Shown in pieces: positions 33,086 through 42,805 of a DNA stretch of 54,923 bases. Under the pieces are notes generated by a model. It was not told the origin of the DNA. It was given only the letters and a program-made list of their open reading frames with translations, and did not search any database. Made by a program: the position numbers and the translations under genes. Numbering within the stretch: the stretch's first letter is position 1; each line of letters opens with the position of its first letter. The stretch comes from Streptomyces sp. ISL-94 (GTDB lineage: Bacteria > Actinomycetota > Actinomycetes > Streptomycetales > Streptomycetaceae), in the NCBI RefSeq assembly GCF_018614075.1, contig NZ_JAGGOZ010000028.1, positions 27,484-82,406 on the forward strand. Direction: 5' to 3'.

Positions 33086-34427
33086 CCGGCCCGTGCTCGC
33101 GGTACATCTCCGCGAGCCGGAAGGCCAGGTCGAGGGACTGGGTGTGGTTGAGACGGGGGTCGCAGGCCGTCTCGTAGCGGTGCGGCAGGTCCTCGGGCCG
33201 GACAGTGTTGCCGCCTCCTGTGCATTCGGTGACGTCGTCGCCGGTCAGCTCGATGTGGATGCCGCCGGGGTGGGTGCCCAGCGACCGGTGGACCTCGACG
33301 AAGCCCCGCACCTCGTCGAGCACGGTGTCGAAGGAGCGGGTCTTGTGTCCGCTCGGCGCGGTGACGGTGTTGCCGTGCATGGGGTCGCTGACCCAGCAGG
33401 GCAGCGCGCCCTCGGCGGCGACCTTCTCCACCAGGGTGGGCAGTACGTCGCGGATCCGGTCGGCGCCCGCCCGGACGACGAAGGTCAGCCGGCCGGGCTC
33501 GCGGTCCGGGTCGAGGCGGTCGAGGAGGGCGAGGACGGTGTCGGCGGTGGTGGCCGGCCCCAGCTTCACGGCGATCGGGTTGTCGATCCGTGAGAAGAAC
33601 TCCACGTGGGCGCCGTCCGGATCGCGGGTCCGCTCGCCGATCCACAGCAGGTGGCCGCTGGCGGCGTAGGTGCGGCCGGTGTCCGGTTCGGTGCGGGTGA
33701 GGGCAGCCTCGTAGTCGAGGAGCAGCCCTTCGTGGCCGACGAAGAACTCGGCGGTGCCCAGTTCGCGGGTGTCCACGCCGCACGCGTGCATGAAGGCCAG
33801 CGTGCGGTCGATCTCGTCGGCCAGGGCCTCGTAGCGCTCGCCGGTGTCGGAGCCGGCGACGAAGCCCCGGTTCCAGGCGTGCACCTGGTGCAGGTCGGCG
33901 AAGCCGCCGGTGGTCAGGGCGCGGATCAGGTTCAGGGTGCGGGCCGACGCCTCGTACATGGCGCGCAGCCGCTGCGGGTCGGGGACGCGGGAGGCGGCGG
34001 TGAACTCCAGGCCGTTGACGGCGTCACCGCGGTAGGAGGGCAGGGTCACGTCCCCGCGCTCCTCGTACGGGCTGGAGCGGGGCTTGGCGTACTGGCCCGC
34101 CATCCGCCCCACCTTGACCACCGGCAGCGCGGTGGCGTGGGAGAGCACGACGGCCATCTGGAGCAGGGTCTTCAGCTTGCCGCGGATGGAGTCGGTGGTG
34201 ACCTGGGCGAAGGTCTCGGCGCAGTCGCCGCCCTGGAGGAGGATGGCCTCGCCGCGGGCGACCGCCGCCATCTTGAGGCGCAGCTGGTCGCACTCGGCGC
34301 CGAAGACCAGCGGGGGCGCGGCGGCCAGGTGGCCGGTGACGGCGCGCAGGGCGCCCGGGTCGGGCCAGTCGGGTTGCTGGGCGGCCGGGAAATTCCGCCA
34401 GGACGCACTGCTCTCGGTTTCTCTCAT
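33051..34427 (-). CDS. Class II DAHP synthase
   Basis: A 458-aa 3-deoxy-7-phosphoheptulonate synthase of the plant-like class II, the first shikimate step. Signatures are LLQGGDCAETFAQ (metal Cys), VKVGRMAGQYAKPRSSP (PEP-binding Arg/Lys), YRGDAVNGLEF, the GHEGLLLDYE segment, PIAVKLGP, WVSDPMHGNT and GGIHIELTGDDVTEC. The start used is ATG 34427 (MRETESS). It is divergent from trpE. Alongside trpE-trpG-trpD it looks like a dedicated copy to raise chorismate supply, as in some antibiotic clusters (the CDA cluster has a comparable set). Confidence 0.93.
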   Translation of the reverse strand: MRETESSASWRNFPAAQQPDWPDPGALRAVTGHLAAAPPLVFGAECDQLRLKMAAVARGEAILLQGGDCAETFAQVTTDSIRGKLKTLLQMAVVLSHATALPVVKVGRMAGQYAKPRSSPYEERGDVTLPSYRGDAVNGLEFTAASRVPDPQRLRAMYEASARTLNLIRALTTGGFADLHQVHAWNRGFVAGSDTGERYEALADEIDRTLAFMHACGVDTRELGTAEFFVGHEGLLLDYEAALTRTEPDTGRTYAASGHLLWIGERTRDPDGAHVEFFSRIDNPIAVKLGPATTADTVLALLDRLDPDREPGRLTFVVRAGADRIRDVLPTLVEKVAAEGALPCWVSDPMHGNTVTAPSGHKTRSFDTVLDEVRGFVEVHRSLGTHPGGIHIELTGDDVTECTGGGNTVRPEDLPHRYETACDPRLNHTQSLDLAFRLAEMYREHGPVTPGGPGAPLR

Positions 34428-34573
34428 GGCTTCAGTTACCCATTGCTTCCGAAGAATGGTCAAGCGTTTTGGAAATGGACCGCATCGGGGCTCCGGAATT
34501 GGTCTGGCGGTGGGGCGGAAAAAATTGCTTCACTCCTTTCCGACGGAAAGTCGAATGACTTCGGGAGTTCACC

Positions 34574-36151
34574 TTGTGGGATATGGGCGTTTCACTTGAC
34601 GGGGGCGGTGCGGGGGTCGAGGTGCGGGTCGGCGCCCAGGAAATGGCGCCGCACGCCCCGCTGGACCTGTACGGGGCGCTGCGCGCCGTGCTCCCGGCCG
34701 AGGAGGTGTTCCTCTTCGAGAGCCTGGAGGGGGCCCCGGCGGACCGCCGCTCCGCGGTCGTCGGTTTCGGCCGGCTCGCCGAGATCCGGGTCCACGCGGA
34801 CCGGATCGAGGTGGACGGCGGCACGGCGGAGCTCAAGCGGGCGCTGGCGGGCGCGGTCGAGGCGGCCGGCCTGGTCACGGACGGCCCGGCCGCCGGCTGC
34901 CCGGTGGCCCACCACCCGCTCCCCGACGGCCCGTACGTCTTCCGCTTCACCCGGTCCGAGCAGATCTGGGACGCGCTCGCCCGGGCGCAGGGGCTGTTCT
35001 CGGTGACGACCGCACTCCCCGGCGACGGGTACGCCTTCGGGTTCCTGACCTCGCTGGCGTACGAGTCGTCCTGGCACATGGAGGAGCTGCCGGAGCGGAC
35101 CGGAGGGGACGGCGGACGCCCTGACATCGCGCTCACGCTCTTCCGGGACACCGTCTGGTACGGCGTCACGGACGGCCGGGTGCGCCGGCTGCACGCCGAC
35201 AGCCCGGCCTTCGCCGGCCTGCCCGAGCTGCCGGAACCACGCGACCTGCCCGGCTTCCCGGACGGGCCGGAGGCGGGAACGGCCGCGGCGGCCGGAGTTC
35301 CGCAGGCGCCCGCCCCGCGCTCGGTGCGCGACAGCGTCGACCGGGAGACGTTCCTGGGCTGGGCGGCGCGCTGCCTGGAGCACATCGGCGTCGGCGACGT
35401 CTACCAGATCCAGATCGGCCACCGCGTCGACGTCGAGACCGACCTGGCGCCGGTCGACGTCTACCGCCGGCTGCGCGGCCGCAACCCGTCCCCGTACATG
35501 TACCTGGTGCCGCAGGCCGGCCGGACCCTGATCGGGGCCAGCCCGGAGCTGTTCTTCCGGATCGAGGACGGCGGGATCGTCATGCGGCCGATCGCCGGGA
35601 CCGCCCGCCGGGGCCCCGACGAGGAGGTCAACCGGCGGCGCGTCAAGGAGATGCGCGAGAGCGTCAAGGAGCAGGCCGAGCACATCATGCTGGTCGACCT
35701 CTGCCGCAACGACATCGGCCGGGTCTCCGTGCCCAGCACCCAGCCGGTGGACCGGCTGATGGAGGTGGAGACCTACTCCCACGTGTTCCACCTGGTGTCG
35801 AGCGTCTCCGGGCGGCTGGCCCCGGGGGTCGGCGTCTGGGACGCGGTCCGGGCCACCTTCCCGGCCGGGACCATGTCGGGGGCGCCCAAGGTCCGCGCTA
35901 TGGAGATCATCGACGGCCTGGAACGGGAGCGCCGCGGCGCCTACGCCGGCGCGGTCGGCCTGGTCGACGTCCGCGGATGGAGCGAGCTCGCGCTGTGCAT
36001 CCGCACGATCGAGTACGACGGCCGCACGTACTCGACGCAGAGCTCGGCGGGCATGGTGGCCCAGTCCGAGCCGGAGTCCGAGTGGCAGGAGACGCTGGCC
36101 AAGATGGGGGCCGCCTACTGGGCGCTCACCGGTGAGGAGCTGCTGCCGTGA
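34574..36151 (+). CDS. trpE: Anthranilate synthase component I (TrpE)
   Basis: Chorismate-binding subunit that makes anthranilate with glutamine-derived ammonia. The 525-aa protein has the N-terminal regulatory-like region (EVFLFESLEGAP) and the full chorismate-binding core: GDVYQIQIGHRVD, RNPSPYMYLVP, GASPELFFRI, PIAGTARRG, LVDLCRNDIGRVS, YSHVFHLVSSVSG, FPAGTMSGAPKVRAMEII and the GMVAQSEPESE tail. PIAGT, with Ala instead of Lys, points to anthranilate rather than aminodeoxychorismate. The start is TTG 34574 with GGGAG six bases upstream, or ATG 34583. The stop overlaps the GTG of the amidotransferase gene. Confidence 0.92.
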   Translation: MWDMGVSLDGGGAGVEVRVGAQEMAPHAPLDLYGALRAVLPAEEVFLFESLEGAPADRRSAVVGFGRLAEIRVHADRIEVDGGTAELKRALAGAVEAAGLVTDGPAAGCPVAHHPLPDGPYVFRFTRSEQIWDALARAQGLFSVTTALPGDGYAFGFLTSLAYESSWHMEELPERTGGDGGRPDIALTLFRDTVWYGVTDGRVRRLHADSPAFAGLPELPEPRDLPGFPDGPEAGTAAAAGVPQAPAPRSVRDSVDRETFLGWAARCLEHIGVGDVYQIQIGHRVDVETDLAPVDVYRRLRGRNPSPYMYLVPQAGRTLIGASPELFFRIEDGGIVMRPIAGTARRGPDEEVNRRRVKEMRESVKEQAEHIMLVDLCRNDIGRVSVPSTQPVDRLMEVETYSHVFHLVSSVSGRLAPGVGVWDAVRATFPAGTMSGAPKVRAMEIIDGLERERRGAYAGAVGLVDVRGWSELALCIRTIEYDGRTYSTQSSAGMVAQSEPESEWQETLAKMGAAYWALTGEELLP

Positions 36152-36735
36152 AGGTGCTGCTGATCGACGCGTACGACAGTTTCGTCCACATCATCGACCA
36201 GTACCTGCGGGTGCTGGGGGCGGACACCGAGGTGGTCCGGTCGCGGACCCGGACCCCGGAGCAGCTGGCCGGGCTGGAGCCCGACGCGGTGGTGCTCGGG
36301 CCGGGCCCCGGGCACCCGGCGGAGTCCGGGCACGTGGAGCTGGTGCACGAGTTCGCGGGCCGGGTCCCGCTGCTGGGGGTGTGCCTGGGCCACCAGGCCA
36401 TCGGGCTGGCGTACGGCGGCCGGATCGAGGTCGCCGGACAGGTGATGCACGGGCGGACCAGCACCGTCCGGCACGACGGCGAGGGACTCTTCGCGGGGCT
36501 GGGCCACAGCCTGGAGGCCACCCGCTACCACTCGCTGCTGGTCGCCGACCCGCTGCCGGAGCCCCTGGTGACCACGGCGGTGGCCGCCGACCACGGCTAC
36601 GTGATGGGGCTGCGGCACCGCACGCTGCCGGTGGAGGGGGTGCAGTTCCACCCGGAGTCCATCATGACCAGCGGGGGGCTGGCCATGATGGAGAACTTCC
36701 TGGCGATGCGGGCCGGCGCGCCCACGTCCCCCTGA
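36148..36735 (+). CDS. trpG: Anthranilate synthase glutamine amidotransferase (TrpG)
   Basis: A 195-aa class I glutamine amidotransferase. It starts LLIDAYDSFVHIIDQYL; the nucleophile Cys is in LLGVCLGHQAIG, and the His-Glu pair is in GVQFHPESIMTSGG. It begins with a GTG overlapping the trpE stop, so the two subunits are coupled. Its 3' end overlaps the convergent MocR reading by about 70 bp. It supplies ammonia for anthranilate formation. Confidence 0.93.
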   Translation: MKVLLIDAYDSFVHIIDQYLRVLGADTEVVRSRTRTPEQLAGLEPDAVVLGPGPGHPAESGHVELVHEFAGRVPLLGVCLGHQAIGLAYGGRIEVAGQVMHGRTSTVRHDGEGLFAGLGHSLEATRYHSLLVADPLPEPLVTTAVAADHGYVMGLRHRTLPVEGVQFHPESIMTSGGLAMMENFLAMRAGAPTSP

Positions 36736-38136
36736 GCGCCGCCGCCAGCTCCCGTACGGCCTGCTGCGCGCCGGACCTCGGCAGATGGGCGTGCCCGACC
36801 ACCAGGGCGGGCGCCCCCTCGCCGGGCCGCGCGTGGTGGGAGGCCGCACCGCTGACCAGCACGGAGCGGCGCAGCGCCCCGGCCACCAGCGCCGACTCGT
36901 CGGTGTGCCGGGGCAGCGTCACGTACGCGTGCAGTCCGGCGGCCGCCCCGTCACGGCGGCTCCCGGCAGGTGCCGGTGCACGGCCTCCAGCAGTGCGTCG
37001 TGGCGGGAGCGGCACAGGGCGCCCAGCCGCCGCAGGTGCCGGTCGTACGCGCCGCCGTGCAGGAATTCGGCGAACGCCAGCTGGGTGAGCACGTCGGTGC
37101 CGAGGTCCTGGCGGGCCCGGGCCCGCTGGAGCCGGTCCAGCAGCGGGGCGGGGGCGGCCAGCCAGCCGAGGCACAGCCCGGGGGCCATCGATTTGCTGGC
37201 GGTCCCCGCGTACACAACGTGGTCGGGAGCGAGCCGCTGGAGTGCCAGCGGCCGGCCGGCTCCCCGCTCGTACCACAGGCCGCGGTCGTAGTCGTCCTCG
37301 ATGATCAGGCCGTCCACCTCGTGCGCCCACCGCACCAGCGCCTCGCGGCGCCGTGCGGAGAGGGTGGCCCCGGTGGGGAACTGGTGCGCGGGGGTGACCA
37401 GGACGGCGCGGGCGCCGGAGGCGGCGAGCGCGCCGACGTCGAGGCCCTCCCCGTCCACCGGCAGCGGTACGGGCCGCAGGCCGCTCTCGTGGACGAAGCG
37501 GCGCTGGCCGGGGTGTCCGGGGTTCTCGATGGCGAGGGCGGTGATGCGCAGCTGAGGGAGCACGGCGGTCAGCAGGCCCAGCGCCTGGGCGAACCCCGCG
37601 GTCACCATGACCTGTGCGGGCGTGCTGCGCACCCCGCACATACGGCCCAGGTAGCGGGCGAGTTCGAGGCGCAGCCGGGGGTCCCCGGCGAGCGGCGGGT
37701 AGTCCAGGGCGGACGGGTCGGCGGTGTTCAGGGCCCGCTGGTAGGAGGCGAGCCATTCGCGGCGGGGGAAGCCGGGGACGTTCCCCCCGCCGGGGCGCAG
37801 GTCCCAGCGGACGGCGGGGTCCCGGCGGCCGGCGTGCCCGTCGTCCAGCAGGGAGGCCACGGGCGGTGCGGGTGCGGCGGGGTCGAGGTGGCGCACGACC
37901 TGGGTGCCGGCGCCCTGCACGGCCTCCAGGTAGCCCTCGGCGATCAGCTGTCCGTACGCCTCCACCACCACGCTGCGGGAGACGCCGAGGTCGTCCGCGA
38001 GCCGGCGGCTGGAGGGCAGCCGGGTGCCCGGGTGCAGGACTCCCTCGGTCACTTCCTTCTTGATGAATCGCTGGATCTGCGAGGTCAGCGGAATTTCGGA
38101 TTCCCTGACGAGTGTGACCGCGGCGTGCAGCGCCAT
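36662..38136 (-). pseudogene. MocR-family (GntR/aminotransferase) regulator with a frameshift
   Basis: A PLP-binding regulator. The GntR helix-turn-helix (VTEGVLHPGTRLPSSRRLADDLGVSRSVVVEAYGQL) is fused to a class I aminotransferase-like domain with the PLP Lys in YAGTASKSMAPGL. The frame from ATG 38136 (GGAG upstream) stops at 36919 after AAVTGRPPDCTRT. The expected last 80 residues (GLHAYVTLPRHTDESALVAG, VVGHAHLPRSGAQQAVRELA) continue in the next frame down to 36662. One base is missing near 36940-36950, where GTGACCGGGGCG would restore VTGAAAGLHAY. It is either a recent null mutation or a sequencing error. It lies between trpG and trpD. Confidence 0.85.
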
Positions 38137-38270
38137 TGAATTTCTCCTTCGGTGTCTTCCGAATTGGACTGTGCGCGGCTCCCGGCAGTGGTCTGGAAAG
38201 CAGCCCGCATGTTTCCCACACTGGGTGGCGGACCGTTTCCCGTTGCTCTTCATCGCTCGAGGAGATATTC

Positions 38271-39353
38271 GTGACTGCCTGGCCGGAATTGCTGGACGCG
38301 TTGCTGGACCGCCGGGACCTCTCCGCGCGGGAGACCGAGTGGGCGATGGACCGGGTGATGTCCGGCGAGGCCGGGCCGGTCCGGCTCGCCGGGTTGCTGA
38401 CGGCCCTGCGGGCCAAGGGGGAGACCGCGCAGGAGGTGGAGGGGCTGGTGCGCGGGATGCGCCGCCACGCGGTGCCGCTGTCGGTGCCCGGCCCCGCGCT
38501 CGACATCGTCGGCACGGGCGGCGACGGCTCGCACAGCGTGAACGTCTCCACCATCTCCGCGGTGGTGGCCGCGGGGGCCGGTGCCCGGGTCGTCAAGCAC
38601 GGGAACCGGTCCGCCTCGTCCGCCTGCGGTTCGGCCGACGTGCTGGAGGAGCTCGGGGTGGCCCTGGACCTGCCCGCGGCGGAGGTCGCGGACGTCGCGG
38701 TCGAGACCGGCATCACCTTCTGTTTCGCCCAGGTGTTTCACCCGGCCATGCGGTACGCCGCCGGCCCCCGCCGCGAACTGGGCGTCCGTACGGTCTTCAA
38801 CGCCCTGGGCCCGCTGACCAATCCGGCCGATCCGGCCGCGCAGGCGGTGGGGGTCGCCGACGCGCGGCTGGCGCCGCTGATCGCCGAGGTGTTGGACCGG
38901 CGAGGGGTGTCCGCGCTGGTCTTCCGCGGTGACGACGGCATGGACGAGCTGACGGTCACCACCACCTCCACCGTGTGGTCGGCCACCGGGTCCGGCGTGC
39001 GGGCGGAGACCTTCGATCCACGGGACATCGGGATCCCCTACGCGCCGGCCGACGCGCTGCGCGGCGGCGACCGGGTCCACAACGCGCGGGTGGCCCGCGA
39101 GGTGCTGGCCGGCGCCCGTGGGCCGGTCCGGGACGCGGTCCTGCTGTCGGCGGCGGCCGGGCTGGCGGCCCTGTCCCCCGACGGGCGGCCGGTCGCCGCG
39201 CGGCTGGCCGACGGGGTGGCGCGGGCCGCCGAGGCGGTGGACTCCGGGGCGGCGGCCGCCGTGCTGGAGCGCTGGGTGGCCGTCACGGGAAAGCGCTGCC
39301 GGGAGAACCGGGCAGCCGCGGGAACCGGACGCCTTGCGGCCGCGGTGCGTTGA
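38271..39353 (+). CDS. trpD: Anthranilate phosphoribosyltransferase (TrpD)
   Basis: Second step from anthranilate towards tryptophan. It is a 360-aa enzyme with the PRPP-binding [42 protein letters not shown], the [37 protein letters not shown] catalytic region and the late [12 protein letters not shown]. The start is GTG 38271 with GAGGAG seven bases upstream. It is divergent from the MocR regulator, which may control it. The last 71 bp overlap the chimeric TauD/TrpC reading on the other strand. Confidence 0.93.
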   Translation: MTAWPELLDALLDRRDLSARETEWAMDRVMSGEAGPVRLAGLLTALRAKGETAQEVEGLVRGMRRHAVPLSVPGPALDIVGTGGDGSHSVNVSTISAVVAAGAGARVVKHGNRSASSACGSADVLEELGVALDLPAAEVADVAVETGITFCFAQVFHPAMRYAAGPRRELGVRTVFNALGPLTNPADPAAQAVGVADARLAPLIAEVLDRRGVSALVFRGDDGMDELTVTTTSTVWSATGSGVRAETFDPRDIGIPYAPADALRGGDRVHNARVAREVLAGARGPVRDAVLLSAAAGLAALSPDGRPVAARLADGVARAAEAVDSGAAAAVLERWVAVTGKRCRENRAAAGTGRLAAAVR

Positions 39354-40137
39354 GCCTGCGGCCCGCCGCCACCAGCGCGGCCACCGCCTCCCGGTGGTGG
39401 CCGCTGGTGACGAGGGCCTCGCCCACGAGGATCGCGTCGGCGCCGACCTCGTCGTCCGGCAGGTTGGACGGGTGCCACTGGTCGGCCTGGTTGAACCAGG
39501 TGTCGGTGCCCGTCCGCGGGTTGTGCCGGATGCCGGGACGGTGCTGGGCGACCCGCAGGCCGCCGTCGGCGGTCCAGACGTACTCGGCCTCCGAGTCCTC
39601 CAGGAACCGCTCGACCACCGCCTTGTCCTCGGTCTCGAAGGTGGCCTGCCAGGACTTGCCGAGCCCGAAGCCCCCGTGCAGGTGCTGCCGGTAGACGACT
39701 CCCGAGGCGAACCGGTCCCGTACGTCCGGCGGCAGCGAGGCCAGCAGCGCGCCGCCGTCACAGACCGGGGTGGCGCCGCCGGTCTCGGGCGCCGTCAGGC
39801 AGCCGAAGAACAGCCGGGTGGGCCAGGACCGGGCGTACGACATCTCGTTGTGGAGGGAGATGTCGAACCGGGCCGGGTACTCGGTCGAGGTGAACACCCC
39901 GTCGGAGACGGCCGCCCGGGGGGTGTTCCCGCCCCGGTAGCTGTCGATGAGGGAGTCGCCGAAGAGGGTCACGGCGGCGTGGAAGGCGTCCGCGTCGGTG
40001 AGTCCGAGGCCTCGTACGAGGACGGCGCCGTGCTCCGCCAGGAGCTCCTCGGCCCGGGTGCGGACCCCGGCGGACTGGGTGTCGGCGTACAGGACGGCCA
40101 GGGTGGTGCCGCCGGCCGTGCGTGTCTCGTGTCGCAT
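39283..40137 (-). CDS. TauD/TfdA (SyrP-like) dioxygenase with its C-terminus replaced by a trpC tail
   Basis: The first ~230 residues of the 284-aa frame are a non-heme iron/2-oxoglutarate dioxygenase of the TauD/SyrP type: [13 protein letters not shown], the iron ligands HNE in [23 protein letters not shown], and [22 protein letters not shown]. Where the distal His and the 2-oxoglutarate Arg should follow, the frame reads [20 protein letters not shown] and [10 protein letters not shown] (39355-39444). That is the C-terminal phosphate-binding end of indole-3-glycerol phosphate synthase (TrpC). The two parts are joined in frame by a deletion. Lacking its second His, the oxygenase is probably dead. 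It is one base from the P450 gene. Confidence 0.85.
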   Translation of the reverse strand: MRHETRTAGGTTLAVLYADTQSAGVRTRAEELLAEHGAVLVRGLGLTDADAFHAAVTLFGDSLIDSYRGGNTPRAAVSDGVFTSTEYPARFDISLHNEMSYARSWPTRLFFGCLTAPETGGATPVCDGGALLASLPPDVRDRFASGVVYRQHLHGGFGLGKSWQATFETEDKAVVERFLEDSEAEYVWTADGGLRVAQHRPGIRHNPRTGTDTWFNQADQWHPSNLPDDEVGADAILVGEALVTSGHHREAVAALVAAGRRLNAPRPQGVRFPRLPGSPGSAFP

Positions 40138-40138
40138 G

Positions 40139-41458
40139 TCAGTGGGTCTCCTTGCCGGTCTGGCGCGGCGTCGCAGGTGCCGGTGCCTCCTGTGCCGCCG
40201 CCCGGGCGGTGAACGCGACGGGCAGGGCGCTGTAGGCCCGGACGAAGTTGGAGTAGAGGCGCTGGGGCGGGCCCAGCAGGGTGATGTCGTCGACCATGTC
40301 GCGGACGGCTTCGACCATCGCCTTCACGTGCACCCGGCCCAGGAACGCGCCGAGGCAGAAGTGCGGTCCATGGCCGAACACCACGTGCTTGTTGGGGCTG
40401 CGGCCGGCGTCGAAGCGCTGCGGGTCGGTGAAGGCCTGCTCGTCGAAGTTGGCCGAGGTGTTCCAGAGGGTGACGATGTCGCCCGCCCGGACGACCTTGT
40501 CGCGCAGCGGTACGTCGACCAGCGCACGGCGTCCGAAGTGCATCGCCGGGGTCGTCCAGCGCAGGATCTCCTCGGTCGCCGCATCCGCCGACACCTCGCC
40601 GGACTTGAGCCGGCGCCACTGCTCGGGATGCTCGGCGAGGGCGATCAGCCCGCCGATGAGGGAGGTCCGGGTGGACTCGTCGCCGCCGAGGATCAGGCTG
40701 TAGGTGTTGAAGACGATCTCGTCCTCGGTGAGCGGCTTGCCGTCGACGGTCGCCGCGGCGAGGACGCTGAGGACGTCCTCGCCCGGGTTCCGGCGCCGCT
40801 CGGCCGCCAGCTCGCCCATGTACATGATGATCTCGTTGCGGGCCATGAGGGACTGGAACTCGTCGTCCCCGGAGCCGTGCCGCGCCAGGGTCTGCGTGTT
40901 CCACTCCACCAGCCGCGGGCGGTCGGCGTGCGGGATGTCGAGCAGGTCGCCCATGGTCTGGATCGGGATGTGGTCGACGACGTCGGCGACGAAGTCCACC
41001 CGGTCCGCCGCGACCGCCCGGCCGAGCAGTTCGCGCGTGTGGGTGTGGACCCCGGCGACGACCGGCTCGAGGACGCGCGGCGCGAACGACTTGAGCATCA
41101 CGTTGCGGATCTCGCGGTGCCGGACGCCGTCGGTGACGGCGAGCATCTTGCGGGAGGCGGAGTCCTCGCCCTGGAGCAGGGTGGTGAGGACGTTGCCCTT
41201 CTCGGAGGTGAAGCGCTTGTTGTCCCGGTAGACGGCCACGGCGTCGGCGTACGTGGAGAGCACCCAGAAGCCGGGGGTGCGCGGCCCGGCTGGGTGCCAG
41301 TGCACCGGGCTCTCGGCGCGGAACCGGCGCCACATGGCGTGCGGGTCGACGTCCAGGAAGGTCTGCGGGTCGGTGAGGTCGAGGGCGGTGAGGTCGAAGC
41401 CGGCGGGGCCGGGGCGGTCGGGGCCGGTGGCCGGGGCCACGTCCTGGGTCACGGTCAT
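40139..41458 (-). CDS. Cytochrome P450
   Basis: A 439-aa soluble actinobacterial P450. The I-helix oxygen motif is GGDEST, the K-helix ExxR is EEILR and the heme-binding loop is FGHGPHFCLGAFLGR with Cys as heme ligand. No redox partner gene is next to it. The start ATG 41458 is 19 bp after the ABC permease gene on the same strand. It should hydroxylate or otherwise oxidise a small molecule or carrier-bound residue of the lost pathway. The substrate cannot be read. Confidence 0.93.
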   Translation of the reverse strand: MTVTQDVAPATGPDRPGPAGFDLTALDLTDPQTFLDVDPHAMWRRFRAESPVHWHPAGPRTPGFWVLSTYADAVAVYRDNKRFTSEKGNVLTTLLQGEDSASRKMLAVTDGVRHREIRNVMLKSFAPRVLEPVVAGVHTHTRELLGRAVAADRVDFVADVVDHIPIQTMGDLLDIPHADRPRLVEWNTQTLARHGSGDDEFQSLMARNEIIMYMGELAAERRRNPGEDVLSVLAAATVDGKPLTEDEIVFNTYSLILGGDESTRTSLIGGLIALAEHPEQWRRLKSGEVSADAATEEILRWTTPAMHFGRRALVDVPLRDKVVRAGDIVTLWNTSANFDEQAFTDPQRFDAGRSPNKHVVFGHGPHFCLGAFLGRVHVKAMVEAVRDMVDDITLLGPPQRLYSNFVRAYSALPVAFTARAAAQEAPAPATPRQTGKETH

Positions 41459-41477
41459 GGTGTGGGTCCTCGGGTCT

Positions 41478-42353
41478 TCAGCTGGTCGTCGTACGGAAGC
41501 GGCGCAGGCTCACGACGGTGCAGGTCACGAAGGTCACGGTCAGGGTGACCGTGACGACCAGGAGCGGATGGGTGCCCGCGAAGCCGGTGCTGGGCGTGTC
41601 CGGGTTCCCCCACAGGTCGCGGCAGGACGCGATGACGGCGGTGACCGGATTCCACTCGGCGAGCGGTCGCAGGGCCGCCGGCATGGTCTGCGGCGAGAGG
41701 AACGCGCTGGACAGGAAGGGCAGGACGACCACGATGAACGGGGCCACCACGCTGATCGTCTCGACGCTGCGCAGGGTCAGCGCGAGCAGCACGCCGAGCC
41801 ACAGCATCGCGTAGATGAAGACCGCGATGAGGGCGAAGCCCGCCAGGGTGGGCACCAGCCCGGTGTGCGAACGCCAGCCCAGGGCGAGGCCGATCACGAC
41901 GGTGGTGCCCAGCCCGCCCATGCCCACGAGCCAGTCCGCTGCGGTGTGCCCGATCGGTATCGAGGCCCGGTTGATGGGGAGGGAGCGGAACCGGTCGACC
42001 AGCCCGCCCTGGAGGTCCAGGGCGAGGGAGACGGCCGTGGGTCCGACGCAGGCCAGGCCGACCTGGACGGCTCCGCCGGCGAAGACGTACTCGACGTAGT
42101 CGCCGCCCTGGGGCAGGTGGATCGAGTTGCGGAACAGGTAGCCGAGCATGATCAGCGAGAGCATCGGGTTGAGGACGATGCCGATCGAGCGCCCGGGGGC
42201 GCGCCGCATCCGGCGCAGCCGGCGGCCGATGACGGCACCGGCCTCGGTGAGCAGGGTCCGCAGGCCCGCCGGCCGGGCCGCCGCGGGCTGCGGCCTCCCG
42301 GTCGCGGCGGTCTTGTCCGGTTCGGCCGCGGGACGCGGCAGGGTGGTCGTCAT
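41478..42353 (-). CDS. ABC-2 type permease (DrrB-like) without its ATPase
   Basis: A 291-aa membrane protein with six helices. The N-terminal cytoplasmic Pro/Ala-rich tail precedes RRLRRMRRAPGRSIGIVLNPML, GLVDRFRSLPINRASIPIGH (coupling helix), AFLSPQTMPAALRPLAEWNPVTAVI (the family's end signature) and a last helix VVTVTLTVTFVTCTVVSL. ATG 42353 overlaps the stop of the thioesterase fragment. No matching ATPase gene is present in the window, so it seems left over from an antibiotic exporter pair. Confidence 0.88.
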   Translation of the reverse strand: MTTTLPRPAAEPDKTAATGRPQPAAARPAGLRTLLTEAGAVIGRRLRRMRRAPGRSIGIVLNPMLSLIMLGYLFRNSIHLPQGGDYVEYVFAGGAVQVGLACVGPTAVSLALDLQGGLVDRFRSLPINRASIPIGHTAADWLVGMGGLGTTVVIGLALGWRSHTGLVPTLAGFALIAVFIYAMLWLGVLLALTLRSVETISVVAPFIVVVLPFLSSAFLSPQTMPAALRPLAEWNPVTAVIASCRDLWGNPDTPSTGFAGTHPLLVVTVTLTVTFVTCTVVSLRRFRTTTS

Positions 42354-42805
42354 GACCGGCCACCGGCCTTCCACGTGTCGAGGGCGGTCCGCAGGGCCGG
42401 ACCGATGGCGGTCAGCGGCTCCGGGTTCAGCATGTCGTCGTGCGCGCAGTCGATGCGGTGGACCCGCACGGAGCCGGTCATGAACTCCTTCCACAGGACG
42501 TCCTTGTCGGTCACCTCGCCCCAGGGCGAGTGCTCGGCCAGGAACAGTTCGACCGCTCCGCCGTACTCCCCCGGCTCGTAGCGGGTGTTCAGGATCTGGT
42601 GGCGGCCCATCAGGTCCACCACCCGGCCGAGGCGCTCCCGGCCCATCCGGGCCAGCGGGCTGCCGTCCCGGCGCAGGGTCTCGTACAGGTCGTCCGGCAC
42701 GAGCCGGCGTCCTGCGAACTCGTCGCGGTGGTGGCCGATGCCCTCCATCAGCCAGCCCAGCCGGACCTGTTCGTCCCGCTCGTCGACCGCGTCGGGGGCG
42801 CAGTT
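42350..42805 (-). pseudogene. C-terminal fragment of an NRPS-type thioesterase domain
   Basis: About 150 codons remain: MEGIGHHRDEFAGRRLVPDD, ILNTRYEPGEYGGAVELFLA, DVLWKEFMTGSVRVHRIDCAHDDMLNPEPLTAIGPAL. This is the lid-to-His part of an NRPS terminal thioesterase (catalytic His in CAHDDML). The nucleophile Ser region and all upstream modules are missing. The fragment ends at about 42,805, where plus-strand sequence of an unrelated protein begins. It suggests the cassette once had NRPS genes on its right side. Confidence 0.75.

Noticed and set aside
34574..36151. Aminodeoxychorismate synthase (PabB)
   Set aside because: The motif is PIAGT rather than PIKGT, and trpD lies nearby, so anthranilate synthase is favoured.
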